DNA from: Panagrolaimus kolymaensis
Lineage: Eukaryota; Nematoda; Chromadorea; Rhabditida; Panagrolaimidae
DNA length: 64,000 bases
Direction: 5' to 3'
Assembly (NCBI GenBank): GCA_028622995.1
Contig: JAJQJQ010000007.1
Span: forward strand, 3,844,001 to 3,908,000
Every line of letters begins with the position of its first letter. Position 1 is the stretch's first letter. A program made the translations under genes and the position numbers. Under the pieces are notes generated by a model. The model saw only the letters and a program-made list of their open reading frames with translations. It searched no databases and was not told the origin of the DNA. Shown here piece by piece: positions 38,930 through 50,171 of this stretch.

Positions 38930-39860
38930 CTAAAACCCACTTAAATTTATTAAAAAAAATTATAAAAATACATAAGTATTTGATTTCCAAATATTTGAAA
39001 ATGGCAATATTTAAAGCTGCTTATCCTTCTTTTGTTTTCTCTTCCGCGACGTAGGTAAGTATTAACTTCAAATTTTTAAGAAAGGATGAGTGATAGGAGT
39101 GGATTAAATGTCAAAGTTGAGTAGCCAAATAGCAATAAATAAAAAATAAGGTAATCTTTAATTTTTTCTATTTCCTTATTATTTTTTTAATTCATTACTC
39201 TCTTTCATTATTTAAAATGTTTATGTTTGTTTTAATTTTTGAATCATTATTATTATTTTTTGCTTTTTACAGTTAACTTAATGTCTTATTAATTTTCGAT
39301 GTTTTAAATATGGATTAAAATTAATTTTTTAAAAAAATGGTAAACATTTTTAAAACATCTAAAATTGTAAAAAATTTTCCTTGGATTAACGTTGGGGATA
39401 CATTTTTAGAGAGTGTTTAAAAAGAAACCTGCAAGATTTTGTTTATTTTTTTTTGTATTCAAGCAAAAAAAGAGATTTGGTTGTGTGCGAAGAGTTACTG
39501 TATTAAAATTTGTTTTTAGTTTGGCCTTTGAAAAAGAAACCATTTTAGAAGCTTTAGTTAGGATCCATGGAAATAAAATTTAGTGGTCCTAGAAAAAACA
39601 AAAATTGTATACTTTTACCGTCGTATTTTTTGTTGCACTTTTTGATGTAAAAAATTTACCAGATCTAATAAATTAAAAAAAAACTAATCAGAAAACTTTC
39701 CAAAATTTTTGGACCACCTGTTCGCAATAACAGCTTTTATCTTGCACGTATCCAAATTATTTTTAATACATGTAAATAAATTAAAGTTTATTTTTATACA
39801 TACATTTTTTCGATTAGAATTTTTAAGATTAAGAATCAAACACCATTTGAATTAGTTTGT

Positions 39861-39950
39861 TTATTTATTATTTTGGAAGCCCTTTTTGCGAAGATATGTA
39901 TCTTTTCTCGGTGGTGAAAATGTTTCAAAGTCTTCTTTCTCCTCAACCAC
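39861..39950 (-). CDS. Possible last exon of an unidentified gene
   Basis: After TTTTATTGTAG the minus strand reads 29 codons plus stop (VVEEKEDFETFSPPRKDTYL... ending GFQNNK), a charged, protein-like sequence. AAATAAAC follows immediately after the stop codon as a possible poly(A) signal. No upstream exon was found in the next 3 kb, so the gene, if real, has a long intron or lies in sequence I cannot parse. Confidence 0.33.
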   Translation of the reverse strand: MVEEKEDFETFSPPRKDTYLRKKGFQNNK

Positions 39951-42900
39951 CTACAATAAAAAAATTGTTTATTTTTTGTTATATTTGGATGATTTTTAAA
40001 ATGGTTTTATAATTTTTTAATAATCGCTGCTTTTGGAAATAATAGGGATAACTTTATGGCTTTGACATAAGCTGTTTTTGCTGTATATAAGAGCATCGCA
40101 TCCGGAGGGAAGAAGATGTTCGTTCCTAGTAAATAGTGACTAGCTTATCATATTTTGATAAGTCATAGGAAATTGTAAATATATGCGTAGAAGAAACGAA
40201 CGAAATGGCTGGAAAAACATATCAATGAATGGAGTGTGTCTTATCAAACAAAAAATGTGGATAAAAACTTTCGACAAAATTTAGTTCACAAAGTTTAATA
40301 TTTGGTTAATTTAAGTTTTTAAAATGTTTTTTCTCCGATATTAATATTAATAATTACATGTGGGAAGGAATAACATTTTTCATTCTGTCTCTGAAAATAC
40401 ATGCAAACTTTTAAATTCCTTTTTTTATTTATGATTTCAATTTATTGCAGCTCCAATCATTAAACACAGTTGCCTTTGAACTCATCCTCCTACTCCGTGT
40501 TATTAGCTTTTTTTAATAGCCACTGACATTCGGCATTATATGAATCTTTTTCGTTCCTTTAATTTTCAAAAAATAATAATAAATGCAATTGCAACTTTTA
40601 ACATTTTTTTATTTTATAGCAAAATCCTGAGAAACCCTTGGTATTGGTGACTTTTTTTTTGATAGTTGTTTTTTCTGAATTAACATTTTTTAATATATTA
40701 TTTTTATCTTAATCTTTGAAAGTCATTCATTTAAAACTATCTTTCCTTCTTTTTTTTCTCACGCTTACTACTTTTATTTTCTTCCTGGAAGCTTACTTTA
40801 AAGACGAAACAATCATTTATTACTAAATGCTATTATTCCATTTAATTTATTTTTTTCTTCCATTAATTTACTTCTGGGTTTATTCGTGTGCGTCAAGTAT
40901 TCTCCCACATTTTTAAAAAACTTCTCATGAATTTGCAAACTTTAAGTTTCATTGATTAAAAAGCGAAATAAATCTATCCAAGGCCATTTAAAAAAAATAA
41001 ATGAAGCGATATATTATATTTTTTATATGTTTTTCCGTTTTTTTGTCTTTGAAATTGAAAACGCATAAATAACGTTGGGGGCGCTTCCTTAAAAAATATG
41101 GAGTCATCTCTCTCATGAAAACAATGAGATTGATTTTTGTTTTTTATTTGGCGGTGCCTTTCTTCCTTTTTTCCATTCAAATTTGTTGTTTCCTCAATAA
41201 AAAAAATTTCCAACCTCATTTGTCCTTTATTTTTATGTTTAAGCTTTTGTCCTTTTTTAAACGTTAACCACAAACTAACTATTCGAATTCCTTAATAGTT
41301 TTTTTTTCATTTTCAGCTGCTTTTCAGTCGTGAGAAATTGGTGTAAAAGGAAAATACATTTTTTATACCAACCTGTACAATTCTGAAATGAGTAATTATC
41401 GTTTGTCGTTTTTAAATACAAAAGACCGAATTTCTTCTCGAACATTACCAAAACTTCTCATAATATTAATGAGTTAAAATACATTTAAATTTTAAACCTT
41501 TACGTTTTTTAAATTAAAATTTTACTGGTTTAATTATAAAAGAATTAAATTTTTTAGAAGTAAGTAAAAGGTGTTTTAGATTAATTTTCCAGAAATTTAG
41601 AAACATCATAAAAATTTAATTTTTATTCTTGAGAAAAGTGCTATTATCATAACAAAAAAATACTTTCCATAATGTCATGCTTACTTCTTATTCCTTTTCT
41701 TACAATCTTTAAAACAAAAATCATAGACAAGACTGACGGTTGAAACTTTGCTCCATGATGTTGCAATATATGTATGTATTTTTTTTTACAACAAAAAATA
41801 TTGTTTCGCTATTTTAAAATAATGTGAAATATGGGGAACATTCATAAATACAAAGCTTTCCGTTCATTGTTTTTGTTTTATCATGGATATAAATGTGTGT
41901 GTTTTAACACAACTTTTTTTAAACATTCATCGTTTTTTCTTCATCTTTTTTTCTTTAGAAATTAGAAAAAATATATGCCCATAACCGAAATATTTATTTT
42001 CAAAAATCTTTTTTTGTTAGAAATATTTGACGTATTGCCTTTTTTATGTAATAATCTCATGTTTACGTGGTTCGAAACGGTATTCCTCTTTTCATTTTTT
42101 AAATTAAAAAAGTGTTATTGTGGATTTTCGACTTTTTGCTTAATATTACCTTTGAGTAAGAGGAAGCTATAAATATCTGACTCTCATAAAAAAATTCTCA
42201 TGAAAGCATAAGGTTTTATAATTATTTGCCGGCGGACAGACAACATATAATTATCGTGGTTTAGAAACTATCAAAAGTTCAAAGAGTATACGGAATTTCA
42301 AAGCGTGTGATTGCAAAAGATAGCCTTTTTTTTTTATTGCAAACATCCGTGTTTTTTTACGTCAAAGTTGGTAAAAAAAATAAATAAAACATCCATCGTA
42401 CGTACCATTGACTTTTATTTTTAATTTTTTGTTTTTTTTTGTTTCAATTAACTTTTGTTTCCTTTTGCAAATGAAGATGAGTAATTTAAATTTAAAAAGC
42501 AAAGATGATATTTTCTTTTGAGTAATGATCAGCATCATACTACTGCTTTGCTTTTCGAACATCTTAAGGCACTAATTTAATGAAAACTATTAAAAGTTTT
42601 TTGTTGTTGCTTTTTGAACTTCTGTATCAAGGGTTTTCTAATCACCAAGCACAGAAGCTTTCATCCTTTTTCCTTTCTCGGTTACTTTTTTTGTGGTGGT
42701 TAAATCTTTCACAAATCCGATACCACGCTTTGATGGATTTATTTTTTTTGTACTTTGGCGACATGACTTTTTTTCCACTTTTAATCAACAAGATTCAAAG
42801 GTATTATTTGTACATGAATTTTTAAAATAATCTTACCTCTTACTTACACTTGGAAAAAATTATGAATTAATTTTTACTGTCATTTTTTACTTCGAGATAA

Positions 42901-43007
42901 AAGCTTATTTTGTGTTATTTCTCTCTTTTTTCGTGTCGATAGAAACATTGTTTCTTTTTTTCTTTCCATACCAACTAAATTTATTTAAATTTTTAGTAAA
43001 ATATAAT

Positions 43008-46000
43008 ATGGCAGATTGGGAAACTTCAGTAACGATATGCTTTTTCTTTCTGGTATTTACAATAGGAATAGGTGGAAATTTATGGGTGATATGTTCAGTT
43101 GTAAGAATATTATATAAAACTTGGTCACCAATTAATGGAGTATTTCAACATACAATTTCATGGGTTTTAGCCTTATCTATTGTAGATATATTTGTATTGT
43201 GTATGTCTCCAATGTTGATGGGCTATTTTTTACAAGGTACATGGCAATTTGGTTATATTCCATGTAAATTATTTTGGGCTGTTGAAAATATTAATAAATT
43301 ATTATCTGTGGCTCTTTTAGCTGTGATGAGCTTCGAAAGATTTTTAGCTGTTTGTCGACCTTTTCATGTTTTTTGTTGTCGGTAAGTATATTTGTGGCAT
43401 ACTGTGCGATCGCGGCAGCGATGCATTCCCAAAACATCCTTTTTATTGCTGCTTCATCGCTCTCCGTTAAAAAGAGCGTCGAAGCAAGCATTTTCTTCAC
43501 TTGTGAACTATCCATCGAAATGTAAACAGCCGATCGGCCGATCTGTGCTTAATAAATATTGAAACCAAAGGACTTAAATTTCCTATATTTTACATGGGGG
43601 CTCTAGCCATCTGCATTGCTGAAAAAGCAGTGTATGTATCGAAACTGTCATCTATTTAATGGTGTTTTTTACCTCACAAGTCAAAAACCTAAAATTTTCA
43701 CCATTAACTTCATCGTCGCTTATTTTTTTGCCGGGAGGGATCGCTGCATGGTATTTGCGATTTCCTTAATTTTTATCTTAATTTATGCAATAATGACCAC
43801 ATCAAACATCTGTGAGTCTACGCCAAAAATGTGTCTCACATTGTTGTTAATTATTCATGGTCAAAGAAATCTCAATGTTTATTTTGAATGGTCGCTGTTA
43901 CGAATCAAGATAGTTGACTACCTCGCCTTTGAAATGGCATTTATGTATGGGCTATTGCTAGAAAGGATACGTTAAATTCCGTGAGAGATTGAGATGCCTA
44001 GCCACCGAAACTTGGATTTCTTTTGACATCATTTTCATCATGCCATTTATTGCTCATCAACATACTTTTAATATTACTGAACAACAATCATGGGACATAG
44101 TGAACCGCAAAGTTTCATCAAAAAATACTTGGTCATTCGTGGATATTTTTGCTTCCTTAGAGCCATCCGTTGATCCATTGATATTTCGGCAACGCCGCTG
44201 TCATGAGAACAGATAGTGAAATTCCGGTGTCACTAACTTTGCTTCCTCTAATTTTTGATTGTTTGTTAAAAAACCTTAATCCAAAAATAAGCTAAACTTA
44301 AATTGTAACTTTATTTGAAAAACTTTTGAAACATTTCATATCGTTTGAAATTGTTACTAACCCAAACATATTGTTAAACTTTTCTCTTCTTTTTGTCGGG
44401 AGTGTGCGATCGCGGCAGCGATGCATTCCCAAAACATCCTTTTTATTGCTGCTTCATCGCTCTCCGTTAAAAAGAGCGTCGAAGCAAGCATTTTCTTCAC
44501 TTGTGAACTATCCATCGAAATGTAAACAGCCGATCGGCCGATCTGTGCTTAATAAATATTGAAACCAAAGGACTTAAATTTCCTATATTTTACACATACA
44601 AGGAAATTGGATAAATTTAGAAACTAGTCTCAACCAAGACTAACAATTAGCATAATTAGGTGAATGCGCTTCCATTTTTTCTTTAAGTAATTGCGCTATT
44701 TTTTTTTTACAAAAAATACAAATTAAGACTATAAAGGACGATGGTCATTAATAATCTTTATAAGAAAGTTTCGGGTTCATTAAACTTTTCTTATAATTTT
44801 GCTTTTTAATTTTCAATTTTTCTTCGATGTTTGAGAACTCCGCTAAAACTCAAAAAAGCATGATTTCACTGTTCAATGGGTTCATTTGTTTTTTTTTTTG
44901 AATCCGATTGTACCTTTTTTAAGCTGTCAAGGAACAATCACATTAAACATGTTTTCGTTCTTTGTGAAATACTCTAGTTTTTTGGTTCTAAAGAAGGATG
45001 GTATAAATTTAGAAAATAATCCTCATTTACGAAACATATTTCGGTTTTCGAGGAAATGCTTAAGCTAATTCGTAAAAAAGTTATTTACGGTAGAATAATA
45101 TAAAACTATTAAACCGTTATTTATTAATATATAGCCGTAACTTAAAAACATAATATACTTGCATATCCATTTTCATAAGGTTGCAGCGGCACTTTAAAAA
45201 TAAAGTTTTTTTGATATCTTTGATTCCTTGCTTCAATCTTGGAGGCGTAAATAAATGAGAGAGTGGCTGAAATGAGTCAGAAGATAGTTTAAGAAGATTG
45301 CCATTTTAGAATGAATGTTTACAATTGAGAGAAAAAAAAGATTAATGGAAGGATTTTTTAATGCGGATAAATCTTATCTTAATGTTCCATCTTAAGTGCT
45401 CTCTAAAAATTTATAGCATGCAAAAATAAAATTAAGCCTTTAAACAGTACTTACGTTAATCTCATGATCCTCAAATTTTTCACGAGACTTGAAACGCTTT
45501 ATTTAATTAATTTTTTTTGTTTATAGGAGAAAACGTGTATGCAATGTTTTCGCGGTATTGGCATTCCTCCTTACTGTAATTATTTTATTGTGTTCGCCAA
45601 TTATTTATTATTCCGAAGTTACAACTTATGAAATGAGTTTGGATGAAAGCAATGAATCTGCACCTGTTGTATCAGTGGAAACTTGCCGATCTAATCTCCC
45701 TCATGAATTTTTGCCATATTTTATTTTTTATATGGTAGCTTTTGGTTTCGTAGTTCCCGGGTTTATCATTGCTGTTTGTTACATCTTTTTAATTCGACAC
45801 CTTCGAAATAAAAATGGTTTGTTATTTTCTAAAGCTTTGAAAATTATGAATATTTATTTTTTAGGTAAAAACATGTTTGTTACAGCATATACGAGTCGAG
45901 TAGTTCGAAGTATTCTTCGAGTTGTTGTCTTCCATTTTGTTTGTTGGACGCCATTTTGGTTTTTTGTTATTTTACCTGTGCTACCATACTTTTTTGAAAG

Positions 46001-46507
46001 TGTTGATTGGAGTCTTTTATTTTCTCCTTATGTTGATACCCTTCGAATGTGCGCAAGGTAAGTATTTATGTAATTTTACTTAGAACAGCAACAATTAACT
46101 GAGTGGAAATGGTTGTCAGAGACTATTTTAAATAAAGCTTAAGATAAATTCCACAGCGATTGTAAAACATTTTCTTGGAATTAAGTATCCATATTTGTAG
46201 GATTTGCGACAAATTGTCTTCATAATTAATCGAAACAGTCCACTAATTTTATTTATTTTTCAGTTTCTTACCATATTTAAATTCTGCTGGCAATTGGATT
46301 TTTTATGCTGCCATGAATCGAGAACTTCGCGAAACTGTAACCTTTATGGGTCGAAGGCCAAAACTTATTGAAGCTTGGAAAATGCGTTCATTCAAATCCA
46401 TAGTTTCTGTGGATTCTAAAACAAGTTTTACACCTAATAGAAACCCACTCTTAAGACAACAAACCAGAATAACCATAACAAAACCAGATGATGATGAACT
46501 TTTGTAG
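43008..46507 (+). CDS. Rhodopsin-class G protein-coupled receptor (neuropeptide-receptor-like)
   Basis: Exons 43008-43381, 45527-45816, 45865-46057 and 46264-46507 encode 366 residues with seven transmembrane helices: TM1 ends [11 protein letters not shown]2 has [12 protein letters not shown]3 ends [13 protein letters not shown]6 has [12 protein letters not shown] and TM7 has [13 protein letters not shown]. The extracellular loop cysteines (PCKLFW and VETCRS) can form the usual disulfide. The DRY motif is ERF and NPxxY is NWIFY; both are tolerated variants. The N-terminus is almost absent, and a TTTTTAG acceptor sits just before the ATG, so an upstream exon is likely. Intron 2 is 48 bp and in frame, so retention would add 16 residues to the third cytoplasmic loop. 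Intron 1 (2.1 kb) carries the LTR element. The ligand is unknown. Confidence 0.85.
43403..43594. repeat. 5' LTR
   Basis: 192 bp, TGT...ACA, containing CTTAATAAATATTG as a possible poly(A) signal and the palindrome GCCGATCGGC. It reads identical to the 3' copy at 44403. Confidence 0.92.
44403..44594. repeat. 3' LTR
   Basis: A 192-bp copy of the repeat at 43403-43594, with no difference seen on reading. It is followed directly by the second CATAC target-site copy. Confidence 0.92.
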
Positions 46508-48092
46508 AAAAGAAATATTAGTAAATGAGTGTAGAAAATAATTATTAGTTGCTCATATTTAAATCAAACGGGTATTTGTAAATATTTCTCAATTTTATTT
46601 ATTTTTAATGTTCACTGGGGTGAAATAAATGACAATAAAAGCTATAAAATAAGTTAACACAAATATTTAACTTGCTATTCTATATAACAAAGTTTCGTTT
46701 TACAGAACATGATTTAATTTTCCATCGTAGTTTTTAACTTTCTTTTTGCATTGGTTATAAACAAAAATAATTTTTTTAGAATAGTTTGAGAATGAATATA
46801 ATTGTAGTTCAACCTTCCACCTCTCTTTCATTTTAAATTGCAAAACTTTTTTTCAACATACATAAATTTATGACTTCAAAAAAAGAGAGAAAGAAAGAAG
46901 GATTTCCAAAGGACTCTTTTGGAGTTTGTGTTTCATGATTACTATTGAAAGTATGTTTTATTTAACACACCACCACACAGACATAAACGTGGAAAAAATG
47001 AAAGAAAGAAAGAAAGAAAGAAAGACAAACATGCGAAAACCGCCGTGAAAAAATGAAAAAAACTTTACCTGCATTTTATTAGCCATCATTCTCAACAGCA
47101 GTGACAAAAAGAAAAAACGAGAAACCTCAACAAACGCACGCACGACACAATTTTCTTTTATTTTTGGGGTTTGTGCTTTTGGTTGCTTTTGCTACCCAGC
47201 CACCTTTTTTCTTCCTGCTACTTACTACTTTTTGTGTTTGATTTAAACGAGAAAAAAAACTAAAAAATAAATGTTTACTAAGCATAATACTTTTGCCATA
47301 GAAGCTTTACTTGAGCTAATTTTTAATATTTTGGTAACTTACAAAGCTTGGCAAAATTCAGAAAGTGTTTTATTTTTTTCTTCACTTTTTTATGATATTG
47401 TTTCTTTCTTTCCCATATTTTTTTTTCTCACATGACTGACTTTGTGTGTTGTTTCGATTTCAAAGATGTTTTATAGTTTATATTCAATGATTTTTTTCTT
47501 TTTTTATAAAAAGACAAACGAACCTAAAATATTGCTGTTTGCTGATTACTTTTTTCATCTTCTTTTTCTTCCCCATTTTCTCATTCATTTTTTTAGAATG
47601 TGTCCATTTTAGAACATACTTTTTACGTGAATACTATTTTCTTCGATGATTGAAAAAGTGAAGCCTATGTTAAAAAAGTTCAAAAAACTTTGTAGCACAA
47701 ATGTATTTTGTAGTTGCGAACCAAAAGCAAAAAATAAAATCATTTCTAGGATGTCTTTTTAAATAGCCAACTTTAAAAAAATGATTCACATTCTTTTTGT
47801 CACTCAAAAAGTTTCAATACTCTAAAAAAATTTCACTGATCTCATTTCAATTCATCTCCTCTTTTTTTTGCTTTTATGCTTTTTAATCAAATAAAAAATA
47901 TAATGTGCAATGATCGGTTGCATTTTTTTTGGAACCATCTATTTTTTTATAAGTATGTTTACGATCTTTATTCCGCGTTTTTGCGTGTTTGCATGTTGTG
48001 TTTTGTTACTTGTTTTTTTCTGCTCAATTACTTCCAACATTAAAATTATTTTTTATCCCTTTTTTAGTTTTTTATTAATTAAAATCATTTGA
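46508..48092. other. Intergenic region with microsatellite
   Basis: It lies between the GPCR gene and the first nuclear receptor. It is AT-rich and holds several AATAAA-type motifs just after the GPCR stop and a GAAA tetranucleotide run at 47000-47025. No gene is supported. Confidence 0.5.
47000..47025. repeat. GAAA tetranucleotide microsatellite
   Basis: About six GAAA units in tandem. Confidence 0.85.
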
Positions 48093-49951
48093 ATGTTTGA
48101 TACAAAAATGCCTCCATCATCTGCGTCACCATCCTTATCACCAACTCCATCGAACTCATCAGGAACTGAACCTAAATCTTGCCTAATTTGTGGTCATGTT
48201 TCTCATGGGTAACAACTTTTTTAAAATAACCTATTTATTCTGTATTTGATTTATTTTTTAGTTATCATTTTGGCATACTTGCTTGCCGTGCTTGTGCTGC
48301 ATTCTTTCGCCGTACAGTAGCTGAAAATAAAGTTTATAAATGTCGAGGAAATTGTAAGTGCCCCATTCAAAAAGAAATGAGAAATATGTGTCGCTGTTGC
48401 CGATATCGAAAATGTGAAGAACTCGGTATGAATAAAGACGATGTTCAACTCAATCGTGATCCCATAGGAAAAAGGAAAGAAGTGGAATGTTGCGGAAATA
48501 ATAGCAATCAAAAGTGTTGCCCCAAAACTATTGTAAAACCTACTCCCGTTCCAATCGAGGATGCCCTTCCTCAAGTTATTACTGCTTCTTCATCCACAAC
48601 AACAACTGTGCCGTCATTTTTATCCCAGCCCCAACAACCACAACCTCAAATAGTTTATCCAAGAATTTCAAATTCACAATTTTCATTGCCTCAACCAATT
48701 GCCTTAGTTCCATTTGCTTCCAGTCAGGGACCATCCGTGGTTCAAAGATTACAAGAAGGTTATAACAACTATAATTCATCACAAAAATCTTTGTTCACTG
48801 TAATGTATCCTGATAATATTTTTGCTGCTGAAATTGTAAGTTTTAATTTTTGTGAAATTTTCTTACCATACCTTTCTTTTTATAGTTTAAAAAAGCCACC
48901 CATACAGAATTTGTTAAAATGGAACGCGGTTGTTTATCTCTCATGTTTTCAATGCTGAATGATTGGTTTCAACCTTTTGAGCAACTTCCACATGAAGTTA
49001 AAGTTAATATTTTACAATCATTTGCTCTCAAATTTTCCCTTCTTGATTCATCATATAGAAGTACGGTGGCTTTTGCAACGGATGAAACCAAATGGGCTAT
49101 GCATTATGGGCAATATATAGATTTAAATGATCTTGAACACTTTTTCAAAGATGATAAAAACCCCGCAGAATCTGTGAGACTTTTTGCTGGAGTTCTAAAA
49201 AATTTAAAATACGTTAAAAATCGAATGATTAAATTTAAAATTCTTGAAATGGAATTAGTTGCGTTAGTTGGAATTTTATTATGGAATGAAGTATCATTTT
49301 TATTGACAGATAATAAAACCGCTGAAGAAGTTAGAGATCGAATTTATTCAGAATTGCATAATTTTTTAATTTTAAATTATGGCTTAAGTGGAACTGGTGC
49401 AAGACTTGGTGGATTATTATTTATTTTACATGAAATAAATGTAAGCTTTTATTAAAAAATTAAAAAAAGGGTTATAAAATAAAGCATTTATCAAAAGAAA
49501 AAAGAGGTAGTTGACTAAAAATTAAGTATGAAACCTATTTTATCAAATCTTATTGCCTCTAAATCTAAAACCATTTTTCCAATGATTAAAAGGCAAATTT
49601 TGATTTTAAATTATCTAGCTCTAAAATAGTTTCATATTTTGATGATTACCTTTACAAAATGTCGCAAAGGCTTGCATCACCCCTTTTTGACTTTACATCT
49701 TTATCGAAGGAACCAAAAGTTCAAATAACCATATTTTTTCAAAACATAAGCTACAAAGTTCTTCCTAAATTTCTTTATTTTTTTCTTCATAAATTACAAA
49801 ATTCTTTAATCCATTAAATTAAACTTTAGACTTATTTAATTATCTTAATAATACCGTAATAAATTTTTAGGTGATAGCAAAAGAAATCAATGAACATATT
49901 ATAATTGGAAAATTATTTAATCCCCATTTAATTGAAGTTTGGGATGATTGA
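48093..49951 (+). CDS. Nuclear hormone receptor, nematode supplementary type (copy 1)
   Basis: Exons 48093-48208, 48262-48835, 48886-49440 and 49871-49951 encode 441 residues. The DNA-binding domain has a first zinc finger CLICGHVSHGYHFGILACRA with P-box CRACAAFFRR. The second finger has the standard C-x5-C-x9-C-x2-C spacing (CRGNCKC...CRCC). A long Pro/Gln/Ser/Thr linker (PQQPQPQ) follows, then an HNF4-derived ligand-binding domain (FVKMERGCLSLMFSML, MHYGQYIDLNDLEHFF, ELVALVGILLWNE). The AF-2-like end is LIEVWDD. It should act as a nuclear transcription factor. The ATG at 48093 was taken as start; a second ATG lies five codons on. The last intron (430 bp) is larger than usual and contains a weak inverted repeat around 49527-49640. 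Confidence 0.9.
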
Positions 49952-50171
49952 AATAATCAAACAAACCTAAGAAAAATAAATGGATTACTAACTTTGAATT
50001 TTTAAAATTGTGATTTCGTACTTTGTGATTTTTGTTGCTTTAAATAAATATTCAAAATTTTAAACTTTGTTTGTTTTAAAAATCGGTATTTCTATCCGAG
50101 CAATGTCACTTTTTGTATGAATCATTCAAAGCAAGAAAAAGTTTTTTAAAACTCTGATGTCACTTTAGAAA

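Larger units (their letters stand above)
36955..43007. other. 6-kb mostly non-coding region
   Basis: Very AT-rich. No gene with a domain or a multi-exon chain was found. Two short stretches on the minus strand have last-exon features (38796-38929 and 39861-39950) and are listed separately. A TATATAAGAGC motif near 40084-40094 (plus) followed by a small stem-loop at about 40142-40163 could mark a promoter, but no matching first exon is evident. Confidence 0.45.
43398..44599. mobile_element. Short non-autonomous LTR retrotransposon (TRIM-like) with target duplication
   Basis: Two direct repeats of 192 bp, 43403-43594 and 44403-44594, read as identical base for base. Each starts TGT and ends ACA, the standard LTR ends. 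The whole is flanked by the 5-bp target duplication CATAC (43398-43402 and 44595-44599). Directly after the 5' LTR, TGGGGGCTCTAGCC is a plausible tRNA primer-binding site. A short purine run, CGGGAG, precedes the 3' LTR. The 808-bp interior has open frames at 43616-43975 and 43989-44216 but no gag, protease, reverse transcriptase or integrase motif that I recognise. It lies inside intron 1 of the GPCR gene. Confidence 0.92.

Noticed and set aside
43616..44216. Two open frames inside the LTR element
   Set aside because: No gag, protease, RT or integrase motif is recognised; composition is like non-coding DNA. Kept as part of the element, not as genes.
49527..49640. Weak inverted repeat in the last intron of the first nuclear receptor
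   Set aside because: Only about 14 imperfect bases pair and no target duplication was seen; not enough to call a MITE.
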